DNA of 64,000 nt from Actinomadura barringtoniae (GTDB lineage: Bacteria > Actinomycetota > Actinomycetes > Streptosporangiales > Streptosporangiaceae). The translations under genes were made by a program, and so were the position numbers. Of the stretch, positions 41,841-50,324 are shown piece after piece. The notes beneath the pieces were generated by a model, which made no database searches, was not told where the DNA came from, and was given only the letters and a program-made list of their open reading frames with translations. Each line of letters starts with the position of its first letter. The first letter of the stretch is position 1. The stretch is taken from contig NZ_JAGEOJ010000007.1 of NCBI RefSeq assembly GCF_017573505.1, positions 186,001 through 250,000 of the forward strand, given 5' to 3'.

Positions 41841-42811
41841 TGAGCGGCGCGGCGAGCGGTCCGCTCGGGCTGTCGATCGCCTCGCACAGCGGCCTGCCGC
41901 CCGCGCGCATCGGTGAGCTGGCAGGGATGGCCGAACGGGCCGGGTTCTCGACGGTGTTCGTGGCCGAGGGGCACGGCGACGCGCTCGCGCTCTGCCCTCC
42001 GGTGATCGCGGCGACCTCGCGCGTCGAGGTGGGCACGGCCATCGTGAACGCGGCGCTCCGCCCTCCCGTCCTGGCGGCCAAGACCGCGGCCGTCCTCGAC
42101 GACGCGTCCGGCGGCCGGTTCGCGCTCGGCCTCGGCGTCGGCAACACCGTCATGAACGACCGTTTCGGCCTCACCCCTCCGCCGCCGCTCGCCGCCACCG
42201 AGGACTACGTCGCCGTCGTCCGCGCCGTTCTGGCGGGCGAGGAGCACAAGGGCGAGATCTTCCGGTCGGCGCGGATCCCGCTCGACCGGCCGCCCGTACG
42301 GCCCGACATGCCGATCCACCTCGCCGCGCTAGGCCCGCGCATGCTGGCGCTGGCCGGGCGGATCGCCGACGGCGTGATCCTCAACCTTATGTCGCCGGCC
42401 CAGGCCGCGGAGGCCACCGCCATCGTGCGCGCGGCCGCCGCCGAGGCCGGGCGCAGGGATACCCCTCGCATCCTCTGCGTCGTCCACTGCTGCTTGTCCG
42501 AGGACGAGGAGGCCGCCGCCGAGGCCGCGCGGGCCGTCGTGCCCCGTTACGTCATGCATCCCGCCACCGACCGTCTCTTCAATGCGGACCTCGGCGAGGC
42601 ACGGAGCGCGGTGCTCGCCGGGGACCGCACGGCCGCAGCCCGCCACGTACCGCAGAAGGTCGCCGATGCCTTCGTCGCCCGAGGTGACGCCGCCGCCTGC
42701 TCGGCCCGCATCGCCGAGTACCGCGCGGCCGGCGTCGACCTGCCCGTCGTCTTCCCGATGCCGGTCTCCGGCACCTGGGACATCCCCCGCTCGATTTCCG
42801 GACTCGCCTGA
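41840..42811 (+). CDS. LLM-class (F420/FMN-dependent) oxidoreductase
   Basis: Luciferase-like TIM barrel protein of 323 residues with GLSIASHSGLPPARIGELA, a FVAEGHGDAL strand and GVGNTVMNDRFG. The pattern resembles actinobacterial F420-dependent reductases of the MER/Fgd kind, though FMN use cannot be excluded. The stop of the ligase gene overlaps its start (TGATG); a GTG one codon earlier is also in frame. It likely reduces or oxidises an intermediate of the same pathway. Confidence 0.88.
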   Translation: MSGAASGPLGLSIASHSGLPPARIGELAGMAERAGFSTVFVAEGHGDALALCPPVIAATSRVEVGTAIVNAALRPPVLAAKTAAVLDDASGGRFALGLGVGNTVMNDRFGLTPPPPLAATEDYVAVVRAVLAGEEHKGEIFRSARIPLDRPPVRPDMPIHLAALGPRMLALAGRIADGVILNLMSPAQAAEATAIVRAAAAEAGRRDTPRILCVVHCCLSEDEEAAAEAARAVVPRYVMHPATDRLFNADLGEARSAVLAGDRTAAARHVPQKVADAFVARGDAAACSARIAEYRAAGVDLPVVFPMPVSGTWDIPRSISGLA

Positions 42812-42831
42812 TCCTCCCGGGAGAGATTCAC

Positions 42832-43218
42832 ATGCACGACCAGCTCATCGACCGTTTCTTCGCCGCGCTCGAGGCCGGCGACATCGACACCGTCCGTTCC
42901 ATCTACGCCCCCGACGCCGTCATCTGGCACAACGACGACCTGGTCGAGCAGGCCGTCGAGGACAACCTGAAGGTGCTCACCGGCCTGCACCGCGTCGTGT
43001 CCGGCCTGCACTACGAGGTCGTCCGCCGCGCGCCGCTGGACGACGGCGTGCTCCAGCAGCACGTCCTGCACGGCGTCCTGCCGAACGGGAAGGAGATCGA
43101 GCTGCACTGTGCGATGTACGTCCAGGTGCGCGGCGACCACATCACCCGGATCGACGAATACCTGGACTCCGCGCAGCGCACCGCCATCCGCACCGCCCGG
43201 GAGGCCGTCCAGACCTGA
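42832..43218 (+). CDS. SnoaL/NTF2-like protein
   Basis: Protein of 128 residues with LIDRFFAALEAGDIDTVRSIYAPDAVIWHND and a closing ITRIDEYLDSAQ strand, a SnoaL-like or limonene-epoxide-hydrolase-type fold. GGGAGA lies 8 bases before ATG, 20 bp after the LLM stop. Probably a hydratase, isomerase or binding protein of the aromatic pathway. Confidence 0.85.
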   Translation: MHDQLIDRFFAALEAGDIDTVRSIYAPDAVIWHNDDLVEQAVEDNLKVLTGLHRVVSGLHYEVVRRAPLDDGVLQQHVLHGVLPNGKEIELHCAMYVQVRGDHITRIDEYLDSAQRTAIRTAREAVQT

Positions 43219-43286
43219 GCCGACAAGCCGGGGCGCAGACCAGAGCTGCGCAGGCCCGAGCTGTGCAGACCTGACAAGCTGGGCTT

Positions 43287-43715
43287 ATGTCACGTCATGG
43301 GGAGAAGGTCGGGGTGCTGGGGGCGGCGTTCCGCTGCGCCGAGTGCGGCGAGATCGCCGGCGTGCTGAGACTCACCCCGGCCGGGCAGCCGGTCGACATG
43401 GGCCCTCCCCTGGGACGCACGACCCACGAGGCCGACGGCGTCTCGCTCGACCTCTTCGGCGGTACTTCCTGGCACCGCCTGGAGGGCGAGGCGTTCGGGC
43501 GCCTGCGGGCCCTGATCGAGACGGACGCGCCGGACGGGCCGGACGCGCTCGAGATCCGGCGCGTCCACTGGGAGCTCGCGCCGTTCCTGTGCCGCGAGTG
43601 CGGTGACGTCTACTGCTGGACGGACTGGAAACCGTCCGTGACCTTCGACGACGGGTTCTACGACGAGACCAGGGGGACCTGCCCGCGCGGCCACCGGCAG
43701 ACCATCGACGATTGA
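43287..43715 (+). CDS. Zinc-ribbon hypothetical protein
   Basis: Protein of 142 residues with three Cys groups: CAEC (residue 17), CREC and CW (101-110), and a last CPRGH. These look like one or two zinc ribbons around a soluble domain. I do not recognise the family. It stands alone between the SnoaL-like gene and the ECF sigma gene; codon use is normal. Confidence 0.7.
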   Translation: MSRHGEKVGVLGAAFRCAECGEIAGVLRLTPAGQPVDMGPPLGRTTHEADGVSLDLFGGTSWHRLEGEAFGRLRALIETDAPDGPDALEIRRVHWELAPFLCRECGDVYCWTDWKPSVTFDDGFYDETRGTCPRGHRQTIDD

Positions 43716-43787
43716 CCGGTAACGATGGCCGCCTCCGGACCACTTCCTGGTGACGGAAGAGCACGGGACGGAACGGAGGTGCGGGCG

Positions 43788-44369
43788 ATGGCCGACGAGG
43801 CCGGGGAGTCCGAGGACGCGCGCCGCTTCACGGCGATCTATGACGCCTGCCGGCAGCGGGTGTGGGCCTATGCGGTCAGCAGGGCCGGGCGTCAGGTCGC
43901 CGACGAGGTGGTGAGCGAGACCTTCGCGGTGGCCTGGCGGCGGCTCGGCGATGTGCCCGACCCCGCGTTGCCGTGGCTGCTCGGGGTCGCCCGCAACGTG
44001 TTGCGCGACAACTTCCGGGCCGAGGCCCGGCGCGAGTCGTTCGCCGCCGAGCTGCGCCGCTGGGGCCAGCGCTCCGAGCGCGACGTGGCCGAGGACGTGG
44101 CCGAACGTCTCGCGGTGCTGCGCGCGATGGCCGCCCTGGACGAGGACGACCGGGAGATCCTGATCCTGGTCGCCTGGCAGGGCCTGGCCCCGCGCGACGC
44201 CGCCAAGGTGGTCGGCTGCAGCCCCGCGGCCCTCCGCGTACGGCTGCACCGCGCCCGCAAACGCCTGGTCCGCGCCGTGGAAGAGGACGGTGGCGCGGCA
44301 GGGGACGTGGTGGACGGTTCCGGTGCCGTTCGGGCTCGTGTGGGGATCAGCGCTAAGGAGATGTCATGA
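43788..44369 (+). CDS. ECF-type RNA polymerase sigma factor
   Basis: Sigma-70 family regulator of 193 residues: sigma2 region with YDACRQRVWAYAVSRAG and DEVVSETFAVAWRRL, WLLGVARNVLRDNFR, and sigma4 HTH with LDEDDREILILVAWQGLAPRDAAKVVGCSPAALRVRLHRARKRL. ATG 43788 has GGAGG about 9 bases upstream. Overlaps the next gene by ATGA; that gene encodes a single-pass membrane protein that is probably its anti-sigma-like partner. Confidence 0.92.
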   Translation: MADEAGESEDARRFTAIYDACRQRVWAYAVSRAGRQVADEVVSETFAVAWRRLGDVPDPALPWLLGVARNVLRDNFRAEARRESFAAELRRWGQRSERDVAEDVAERLAVLRAMAALDEDDREILILVAWQGLAPRDAAKVVGCSPAALRVRLHRARKRLVRAVEEDGGAAGDVVDGSGAVRARVGISAKEMS

Positions 44370-45571
44370 ACGGCGATGTGCTGCGTACGGTCGCGGAGGC
44401 CAGGCCGGACGAGCTCGACCCGGGCGTTCCGGTGGACGCGGCCACGCGGGAGCGGGAACTCACGCGGGCGATGGCAGGCGCGCCACGGGCAGCGGGTGCT
44501 GCGGGCTTGGTGCGTGGTCCGGCCCGGCGGCGGCGCGTTGGGCCGGCTTGGGGCATGAGCCTCGGCCTGCTGGGCGCCGCGGCCGCGGTCGCCGTCGGAG
44601 TGGCGACGACCTCGGGCGGCGGGGACGGGTCGGGTCATGGCAAGCGGCCCGTTCCGCCGAGCGCGGGCGGCGAGATCCAGGCGCAGCCGATGAGCGCCCG
44701 TACGGTCCTGCTGTCGGCCGCCACCAGCGCGGAGAAGCAGTCGAACGCGGTGGGCGGCGCGTTCTGGCACCAGACGACCGTCCAGCGCGACTACTCGCCG
44801 GTGGGCAAGGGCCCGGGCGCGTACGTGATCGTGAGCACGCAGCGGGCCGAGGGATGGGCGCCGGCCACGACCGGCCCCAAGGCCAGGCAGTGGTCGCGCC
44901 AGCAGAATCTCGGCTCCGGTCCGGCGACCGCCAAGGACAAGGCCGCCTGGGCACGGGCGGGCTCGCCGTCGAAGTTCGAGGTCTCGTTCCCCTCCTCTCC
45001 CAAGGGCGGGAAGCTGAAGAACGCGACGCTCAACGCGGCCCCGGGCAAGGTGGAGATCAGCAGCAGCGCGTTGCCGGACGGCGACAAGATCTTCTGGCTG
45101 GGCCGGAACGTGACCATGAAGGACCTGCGGGGGCTGCCGACCACGCCGAAGCAGCTGAAGGCGTCCCTGCTGAAGTGGTACGGCGGGCACGACACCGAGT
45201 CCGACAGCATCCCGATGGCCTCCGACGACTGGCTGCAGCGGGTGGCCGGCGGGATGATCACCGACATGCCGATCACGCCGCAGGTGCGGGCCGCCGCGTT
45301 CCGGATGCTGGCGGGCCTGGACTCGGTCAAGGCGGTCGGGCCGGTGAAGGACGCGGAGGGCCGGACCGGCACCGCGCTGGTCTCGGTCGAGAAGACCCGG
45401 AACGGCGTGCTGGAGCACCGGCTGATCATCGACGAGGCCAAGGGCGTGGCGCTCGGCAGCGAGGTGGTGATCCTCAAGCCGGGCGGCGTGAACGCGCTGC
45501 TCCCGGCCGGGACGCGGCTGCAGTCGACCTCGATCGTCGGCACGGACTGGACCGACGCGCCGCCGAACTAG
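44366..45571 (+). CDS. CU044_5270-type membrane protein, partner of the ECF sigma factor
   Basis: Protein of 401 residues. A cytoplasmic N-terminus of about 60 residues precedes one membrane segment (about 62-82) and a large extracytoplasmic region. The position after an ECF sigma gene with overlapping ATGA, and the layout, match the CU044_5270 family often found beside such sigma factors in Streptosporangiales. A zinc-binding anti-sigma HxxxCxxC motif is not present, so the way it controls the sigma factor, if it does, is unknown. Confidence 0.82.
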   Translation: MNGDVLRTVAEARPDELDPGVPVDAATRERELTRAMAGAPRAAGAAGLVRGPARRRRVGPAWGMSLGLLGAAAAVAVGVATTSGGGDGSGHGKRPVPPSAGGEIQAQPMSARTVLLSAATSAEKQSNAVGGAFWHQTTVQRDYSPVGKGPGAYVIVSTQRAEGWAPATTGPKARQWSRQQNLGSGPATAKDKAAWARAGSPSKFEVSFPSSPKGGKLKNATLNAAPGKVEISSSALPDGDKIFWLGRNVTMKDLRGLPTTPKQLKASLLKWYGGHDTESDSIPMASDDWLQRVAGGMITDMPITPQVRAAAFRMLAGLDSVKAVGPVKDAEGRTGTALVSVEKTRNGVLEHRLIIDEAKGVALGSEVVILKPGGVNALLPAGTRLQSTSIVGTDWTDAPPN

Positions 45572-45611
45572 CGGCGCCGATGTAACTGCGCCGATGTAAC
45601 TGCGGCCTTGT

Positions 45612-45645
45612 GACCAGGGCGTTCCCTTCGGGGGGCGCCCTGGTC
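45612..45645 (+). terminator. Hairpin terminator after the sigma factor operon
   Basis: GACCAGGGCG (45612-45621) pairs perfectly with CGCCCTGGTC (45636-45645), with a 14-base loop, 40 bases after the operon stop. Just before it the sequence GCGCCGATGTAACTGC occurs twice in tandem. Confidence 0.6.
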
Positions 45646-45807
45646 GGCGTTGGCGGTTCCCGTGGTTGAGCGCGAGGTGTGGCGGGCATCGCTCTGCGTA
45701 TATGTGACGCATAAGCTACTGCCGAGTAGTATTCGGGCCCCGGATGAAGTGCGGTCTGTCGCGAGCCCTACTCTGACAGCCAACGCCCGTACCAGGAGGA
45801 CGGCACA

Positions 45808-47964
45808 GTGTTCTTGATCACGTTGTTGGTTGGGCTCGCCGGAGCGGCGGTCGCGTTGGCGCTCGCCGGCCGGCGAGTGCTGTTCCTGTGGAATCTCTTC
45901 AAGAGCGGCCAGCCCGACCCGGACCGGGTCCTGCAGGTCAAGCGCGACCCGAAGGCCGACGTCGAAGGCCAGGTCGTCGAGGTCATGGGGCAGAAGAAGC
46001 TGCTCAAGTGGACCGTCGCCGGACTCGCGCACGCCGCCGTCATGTGGGCGTTCATCCTGCTCGCCACCGTCTACCTGGAGGCGGCGGTCGCGCTGCTCTT
46101 CGGGCTCGACAAGCACATCCCGGGCCTCCAGACGTGGGGGCCGATCGGGTTCGTCCAGGACACCATCGCGATCCTGTGCTTCCTCGGCCTCATCGTCTTC
46201 TCGGTCATCCGGATCAAGAACTCGCCGAAGAAGCTCGACCGCAAGTCGCGGTTCAAGGGCTCGCACACCGGCGGCGCCTGGCTGATCCTCTTCATGATCT
46301 TCAACGTCATCTGGACGATGTTCTTCTTCCGGGGCGTCGAATGGGCCAGCGGCAACCTCGACTACGGCAAGGGCGCGTACTTCTCCTACCTGGTCGGCCA
46401 GCTCTTCAAGGGCATGAGCCACGACACCCTCGAGGTGCTGGAGTCGATCGGCCTGCTGCTGCACATCGGTGTGGCGCTGGCCTTCCTGGTGATCGTCGTC
46501 AACTCCAAGCACCTGCACATCTTCATCGCGCCGCTGAACGTCATGTTCAAGCGCCGCCCGGACGGCCTGGGCGCCGCCCAGCCGATGATGAGCAACGGCA
46601 AGCCCCTCGACTTCGAGGAGGCCGACCCGGACGAGGACACCTTCGGCCGCGGCAAGATCGAGGACTTCACCTGGAAGGGCCTCCTCGACATGGCCACCTG
46701 CACCGAGTGCGGGCGTTGCCAGTCGCAGTGCCCCGCCTGGAACACCGGCAAGCCGCTGTCGCCGAAGATGGTCATCCTGGAGCTGCGCGACCACGCGTTC
46801 CACAAGGCGCCCTACATCCTGGCTTCCGAGGAGGAGCGCGAGAAGTTCACCGACGAGCAGAAGCTCGCCATGGAGGTGGACAAGGAGCTCGTCGGCGAGA
46901 ACGGCGTCATCCACCCCGACGTGCTCTGGTCGTGCACCAACTGCGGCGCCTGCGTCGAGCAGTGCCCGGTCGACATCGAGCACATCGACCACATCCTCGA
47001 CATGCGCCGCTTCCAGGTGATGATCGAGTCCTCGTTCCCGAGCGAGGCCGGCGTCATGCTGAAGAACCTCGAGAACAAGGGCAACCCGTGGGGCATGTCC
47101 GAGATGAAGCGCCTCGAGTGGATCGCGGAGCTCGACTTCGAGGTCGAGGTCGTCGACGAGAAGATGCCCGAGGACATGGAGTACCTCTTCTGGGTCGGCT
47201 GCGCCGGCGCCCTGGAGGACCGGGCCAAGAAGACCACCAAGGCGGTCGCGGAGCTCCTCCACATCGCGGGCGTGAAGTTCGGCGTGCTCGGCCCGATGGA
47301 GGCCTGCACCGGTGACCCGGCGCGGCGCCTCGGCATGGAGTTCGTCTTCCAGATGCTCGGCCAGCAGAACGTCGAGACGCTGAACGACGCGGGCGTGAAG
47401 AAGATCGTGGCGACCTGCCCGCACTGCTTCAACACGCTGGCGAACGAGTACCCGCAGATCGGCGGCCAGTACGAGGTCGTTCACCACACGCAGCTGCTGG
47501 CGCACCTGGTCGACGAGGGCAAGCTCACCCCGGTCACCCCGATCGAGGAGAACATCACCTACCACGACCCGTGCTTCCTGGGCCGCCACAACAAGGTCTA
47601 CAAGCAGCCCCGCGACATCATGGCCAAGGTGCCCGGCGTGAAGACGCAGGAGATGCACCGGCACAAGGACCGCGGCTTCTGCTGTGGCGCCGGTGGCGCG
47701 CGGATGTGGATGGAAGAGCGCATCGGCAAGCGCATCAACACCGAGCGCGTGGACGAGGCGCTGGAGACCAACCCCGACACCGTCTCCACCGCGTGCCCGT
47801 TCTGCCTGGTGATGCTGGGCGACGCCATCAACGAGAAGAAGAACTCGGGCGAGGCCAAGGAGACGCTGGAAGTCGTGGACGTCTCCCAGCTGCTCATCCG
47901 TTCCATCAAGGGCGACGGGTCCACGGGGACCGAGCCCGAGAAGGAGCCGGTCGCCGCTGAGTAG
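45808..47964 (+). CDS. HdrD-like (Fe-S) membrane reductase
   Basis: Membrane-bound iron-sulfur oxidoreductase of 718 residues, like mycobacterial Rv0338c. About six membrane segments (1-260) include a NarI-like b-heme-type region with conserved His. Two 4Fe-4S clusters follow (CTECGRCQSQCP and CTNCGACVEQCP), then two CCG domains (GCAGALEDRAKK to CPHC; DPCFLGRHN to CCGAGGARMW). Such proteins pass electrons between a quinone-level donor and thiol or unknown acceptors. GTG 45808 has AGGAGG 8 bases upstream. It stands alone with its own terminator. Confidence 0.93.
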   Translation: MFLITLLVGLAGAAVALALAGRRVLFLWNLFKSGQPDPDRVLQVKRDPKADVEGQVVEVMGQKKLLKWTVAGLAHAAVMWAFILLATVYLEAAVALLFGLDKHIPGLQTWGPIGFVQDTIAILCFLGLIVFSVIRIKNSPKKLDRKSRFKGSHTGGAWLILFMIFNVIWTMFFFRGVEWASGNLDYGKGAYFSYLVGQLFKGMSHDTLEVLESIGLLLHIGVALAFLVIVVNSKHLHIFIAPLNVMFKRRPDGLGAAQPMMSNGKPLDFEEADPDEDTFGRGKIEDFTWKGLLDMATCTECGRCQSQCPAWNTGKPLSPKMVILELRDHAFHKAPYILASEEEREKFTDEQKLAMEVDKELVGENGVIHPDVLWSCTNCGACVEQCPVDIEHIDHILDMRRFQVMIESSFPSEAGVMLKNLENKGNPWGMSEMKRLEWIAELDFEVEVVDEKMPEDMEYLFWVGCAGALEDRAKKTTKAVAELLHIAGVKFGVLGPMEACTGDPARRLGMEFVFQMLGQQNVETLNDAGVKKIVATCPHCFNTLANEYPQIGGQYEVVHHTQLLAHLVDEGKLTPVTPIEENITYHDPCFLGRHNKVYKQPRDIMAKVPGVKTQEMHRHKDRGFCCGAGGARMWMEERIGKRINTERVDEALETNPDTVSTACPFCLVMLGDAINEKKNSGEAKETLEVVDVSQLLIRSIKGDGSTGTEPEKEPVAAE

Positions 47965-47981
47965 GGCGCATTAGCCAAGGG

Positions 47982-48025
47982 GAACGCCCCGGGTCGGTCG
48001 TGATGACCGCCCGGGGCGTTCTTTT
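47982..48025 (+). terminator. Rho-independent terminator of the Fe-S reductase gene
   Basis: GAACGCCCCGGG (47982-47993) pairs with CCCGGGGCGTTC (48010-48021), followed by TTTT. This is the most canonical intrinsic terminator in the window; it lies between convergent genes. Confidence 0.85.
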
Positions 48026-48042
48026 GGTCGGGGGTTGCGGGG

Positions 48043-49209
48043 CTACTTCACCCAGCCCGCCCAGGGCTTCCAGCTGTCGTCGTCCTTGTTGACCATCGAG
48101 AACGTGCCGCCGTCGGAGTACTCCCACCAGGAGTAGCCCAGGCCCTTGGACTTGTAGAGGGCGACCTTGTCCTTGATGTAGGCGTCGTGGCCTGACGCCC
48201 CGCCGCCGATGCCGAACTCACCGATCCATACGGGGAGCTTCACGGCCTTGGCCATGTCCAGGTGGACCTGGAGGTGCTTGGCCATGTTGGCCTTACCGGA
48301 GGAGGCGGTGTAGCCGGTGTCCCCGTCCGAGGGGTTCGGGGAGGTGCCGATGCCGTTGGAGTCGAAGCCCAGCCCCTTGTTGCCGCTGTAGTAGTCGTGG
48401 ATGGACCACAGCAGGTTGGTGCGCTTGGTGGGCTTGAACGAGGAGGTGAAGGCGCTCGCCGGGACCTTCGCGTCTCCATAGGTCGGCTCGATGGCGATGT
48501 TGGTCGAGGCGTCCTTGGCCCGGATCGCGTTCACGATTTTGGTGTAGTCGGCCAGGACGCTCTTGTGGTTGACCGGCCAGCGGTACGGCTCGTTCACCGG
48601 GTCGTACGCGGCCAGGGCCGGGTTCTTGCCGAAGCGGGTCGCGAGCTGCTGGAGGAACGGAAGGCCGTTCTTGGCGACCGCGCCCATGCCGTCGGTGGTC
48701 TGCGCCCACTTGGGAACGCGGCCCTGCCCCTCGGGCTGTCCGTAGAGGTGCACGCAGTCGAGGACGACGTACAGTCCTGCGGACTTGGCGCGGGCGAGGG
48801 CGGTGGAGAGGGTCTTGAAGGCCGTCTCGTTCCACTTGCCCTTGCTCGGCTCGAAGTCGTCCCAGAAGAGGACCATCCGTATGCCGGTGAAGCCCTTGGC
48901 CTTGATTGCCGTGTACGTGGCCTGGCCCCAGGTGTCGGAGCTGCCTGCGTCCCAGACCGGCTGCAGGTTGGGGCCGTTCAGCTTGAGCGCCTTGCCGTCG
49001 GAACGGACGAACGCCTCGGTGGTCGTGGCGTGCAGCTTCGTGAGCGCCGCGGCGGCGGCCTTCTGCTGAGCGGTGCTGTGGGCGGTGCTCTGGGCGGTGC
49101 TCTGGGCGCCGCTGAGGGAGCCGCTGGAGGACGTTCCGCAGGCCGTGACGGCTCCGGCGGAACCGGCGAGAAGCGCCGTCGCTATAAAGGTTCTGGCCAT
49201 TCGATGCAT
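48043..49209 (-). CDS. GH5-type glycoside hydrolase lipoprotein
   Basis: Exported lipoprotein of 388 residues with lipobox VTAC near residue 24, a short Ser/Gln/Thr repeat linker (QSTAQSTAHSTAQ), and a GH5-type TIM barrel. The acid/base Glu is in YDPVNEPYRW and the nucleophile Glu in VWIGEFGIGG; GIRMVLFWDDFEP and VVLDCVHLYG are also typical of the family. Likely an endo-beta-glucanase or mannanase. ATG 49209 has AGGGACC 9 bases upstream; a second ATG lies three codons on. Confidence 0.9.
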   Translation of the reverse strand: MHRMARTFIATALLAGSAGAVTACGTSSSGSLSGAQSTAQSTAHSTAQQKAAAAALTKLHATTTEAFVRSDGKALKLNGPNLQPVWDAGSSDTWGQATYTAIKAKGFTGIRMVLFWDDFEPSKGKWNETAFKTLSTALARAKSAGLYVVLDCVHLYGQPEGQGRVPKWAQTTDGMGAVAKNGLPFLQQLATRFGKNPALAAYDPVNEPYRWPVNHKSVLADYTKIVNAIRAKDASTNIAIEPTYGDAKVPASAFTSSFKPTKRTNLLWSIHDYYSGNKGLGFDSNGIGTSPNPSDGDTGYTASSGKANMAKHLQVHLDMAKAVKLPVWIGEFGIGGGASGHDAYIKDKVALYKSKGLGYSWWEYSDGGTFSMVNKDDDSWKPWAGWVK

Positions 49210-49401
49210 GGGGGTTGGTCCCTTCGAGGCCTCTGTTTTCAAGATCGCGAAGTGGGACGCTACTCGGATGATCAAGGGGTGGGTGGAGCGGGTCGAGAGG
49301 ATCGTTATCGCTTCGTTGCACGGAGGTCCGGCGGCGCGCCGACACGCCCCCTTGGGGCGAATGTGGGGGTGCGCTGCCCGCTCACCTGGTAGGACCTGAT
49401 C

Positions 49402-50172
49402 ATGGCCGTGGTCCTCGCAGTGGTGTCGTGCGTGATGACGCTGGTCGGCGGCGTCGTCGCGATGCGCGTGCGCGACCGCCGCCACCTCGTGCTGGGCCTG
49501 GTCGGCGGGCTGATCCTCGGCATCGCCGCGTTCGACCTCGTTCCGGAGTCGCTGGAGCTGTCGTCCGCGCATCTGCTGGGCGTGCCCGCGCCGATGGTCG
49601 GCTTCGCGCTGGGGTTCCTGCTGCTGCACGTGATCGAGCAGGCCACCGCGATCCACCAGGCGCACGAGGCGGAGTACGGCCCGCATGAGCACCCGCACAG
49701 CCCCGGCCACCACCATCACGGTCACGGCACCGCCGAGCAGGGCAAGGTCGGCATCGTCGCCGCGTCCGCGCTGGTCGGGCACAGCTTCATCGACGGGCTG
49801 AGCATCGGGCTCGGCTTCCAGTCGGGCACGACCGTCGGCGTCTTCGTGGCGATGGCCGTGATCGCGCACGACTTCGCGGACGGCTTCAACACGTTCACCG
49901 CCGCGTCTTTGGACCGTACCGACCGCGCGCCCGCCGTCATGCTCGCCGCCGACGCCCTGGCCCCGATCGCCGGAGCGCTGGTCACGCTGTTCGTGGCGGT
50001 ACCGCAGGCGGCGCTCGGTCCCTACCTGGGCTTCTTCGCGGGCGTACTGCTCTACCTGGCGGCGGCCGAGATCCTGCCCGAGGCGCACAGCCGCCACCCC
50101 CGCGTACTGACGCTGTGCGCGACCGGCTTCGGCGTCATCGCCGTCATGCTCATCGTCGGCGCCTCCGGATAG
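49402..50172 (+). CDS. ZIP-family-like metal transporter
   Basis: Membrane protein of 256 residues with about eight segments. The key ZIP motifs are ALVGHSFIDGLSIGLG and AVIAHDFADGFNTF (metal-site His/Asp). The cytoplasmic loop is His-rich (HEHPHSPGHHHHGHG), as in zinc transporters. It would import divalent metals such as zinc. It is divergent from the GH5 gene with about 190 bp between, and followed by a 14-bp tandem repeat. Confidence 0.88.
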   Translation: MAVVLAVVSCVMTLVGGVVAMRVRDRRHLVLGLVGGLILGIAAFDLVPESLELSSAHLLGVPAPMVGFALGFLLLHVIEQATAIHQAHEAEYGPHEHPHSPGHHHHGHGTAEQGKVGIVAASALVGHSFIDGLSIGLGFQSGTTVGVFVAMAVIAHDFADGFNTFTAASLDRTDRAPAVMLAADALAPIAGALVTLFVAVPQAALGPYLGFFAGVLLYLAAAEILPEAHSRHPRVLTLCATGFGVIAVMLIVGASG

Positions 50173-50238
50173 CTCCGCGCGTCCACCTCCGCGCGTCCAC
50201 CTCCGCGCGTCCACCTCCGCGCGTCTACCTCCGCGCAC
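50173..50238. repeat. 14-bp tandem repeat
   Basis: The unit CTCCGCGCGTCCAC occurs four times (the fourth with one change) and once in part, head to tail, directly after the ZIP stop codon. It is untranslated. A microsatellite-like origin is most likely. Confidence 0.85.
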
Positions 50239-50256
50239 GTCCGGATGGGTAACGAA

Positions 50257-50290
50257 GAGGGCCGCCCCGGCGTTATGCGGGACGGCCCTC
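50257..50290. terminator. Hairpin terminator between ZIP and betaine transporter genes
   Basis: GAGGGCCGCCCCG (50257-50269) pairs with CGGGACGGCCCTC (50278-50290) with one mismatch and an 8-base loop. Placed between convergent genes. Confidence 0.65.
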
Positions 50291-50324
50291 GACGACAGGG
50301 CGAGCGATCAGGCGGTCGGCCGGA

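Noticed and set aside
50173..50238. CRISPR array or attachment site
   Set aside because: The unit is 14 bp with no spacers, and there is no integrase or tRNA next to it.
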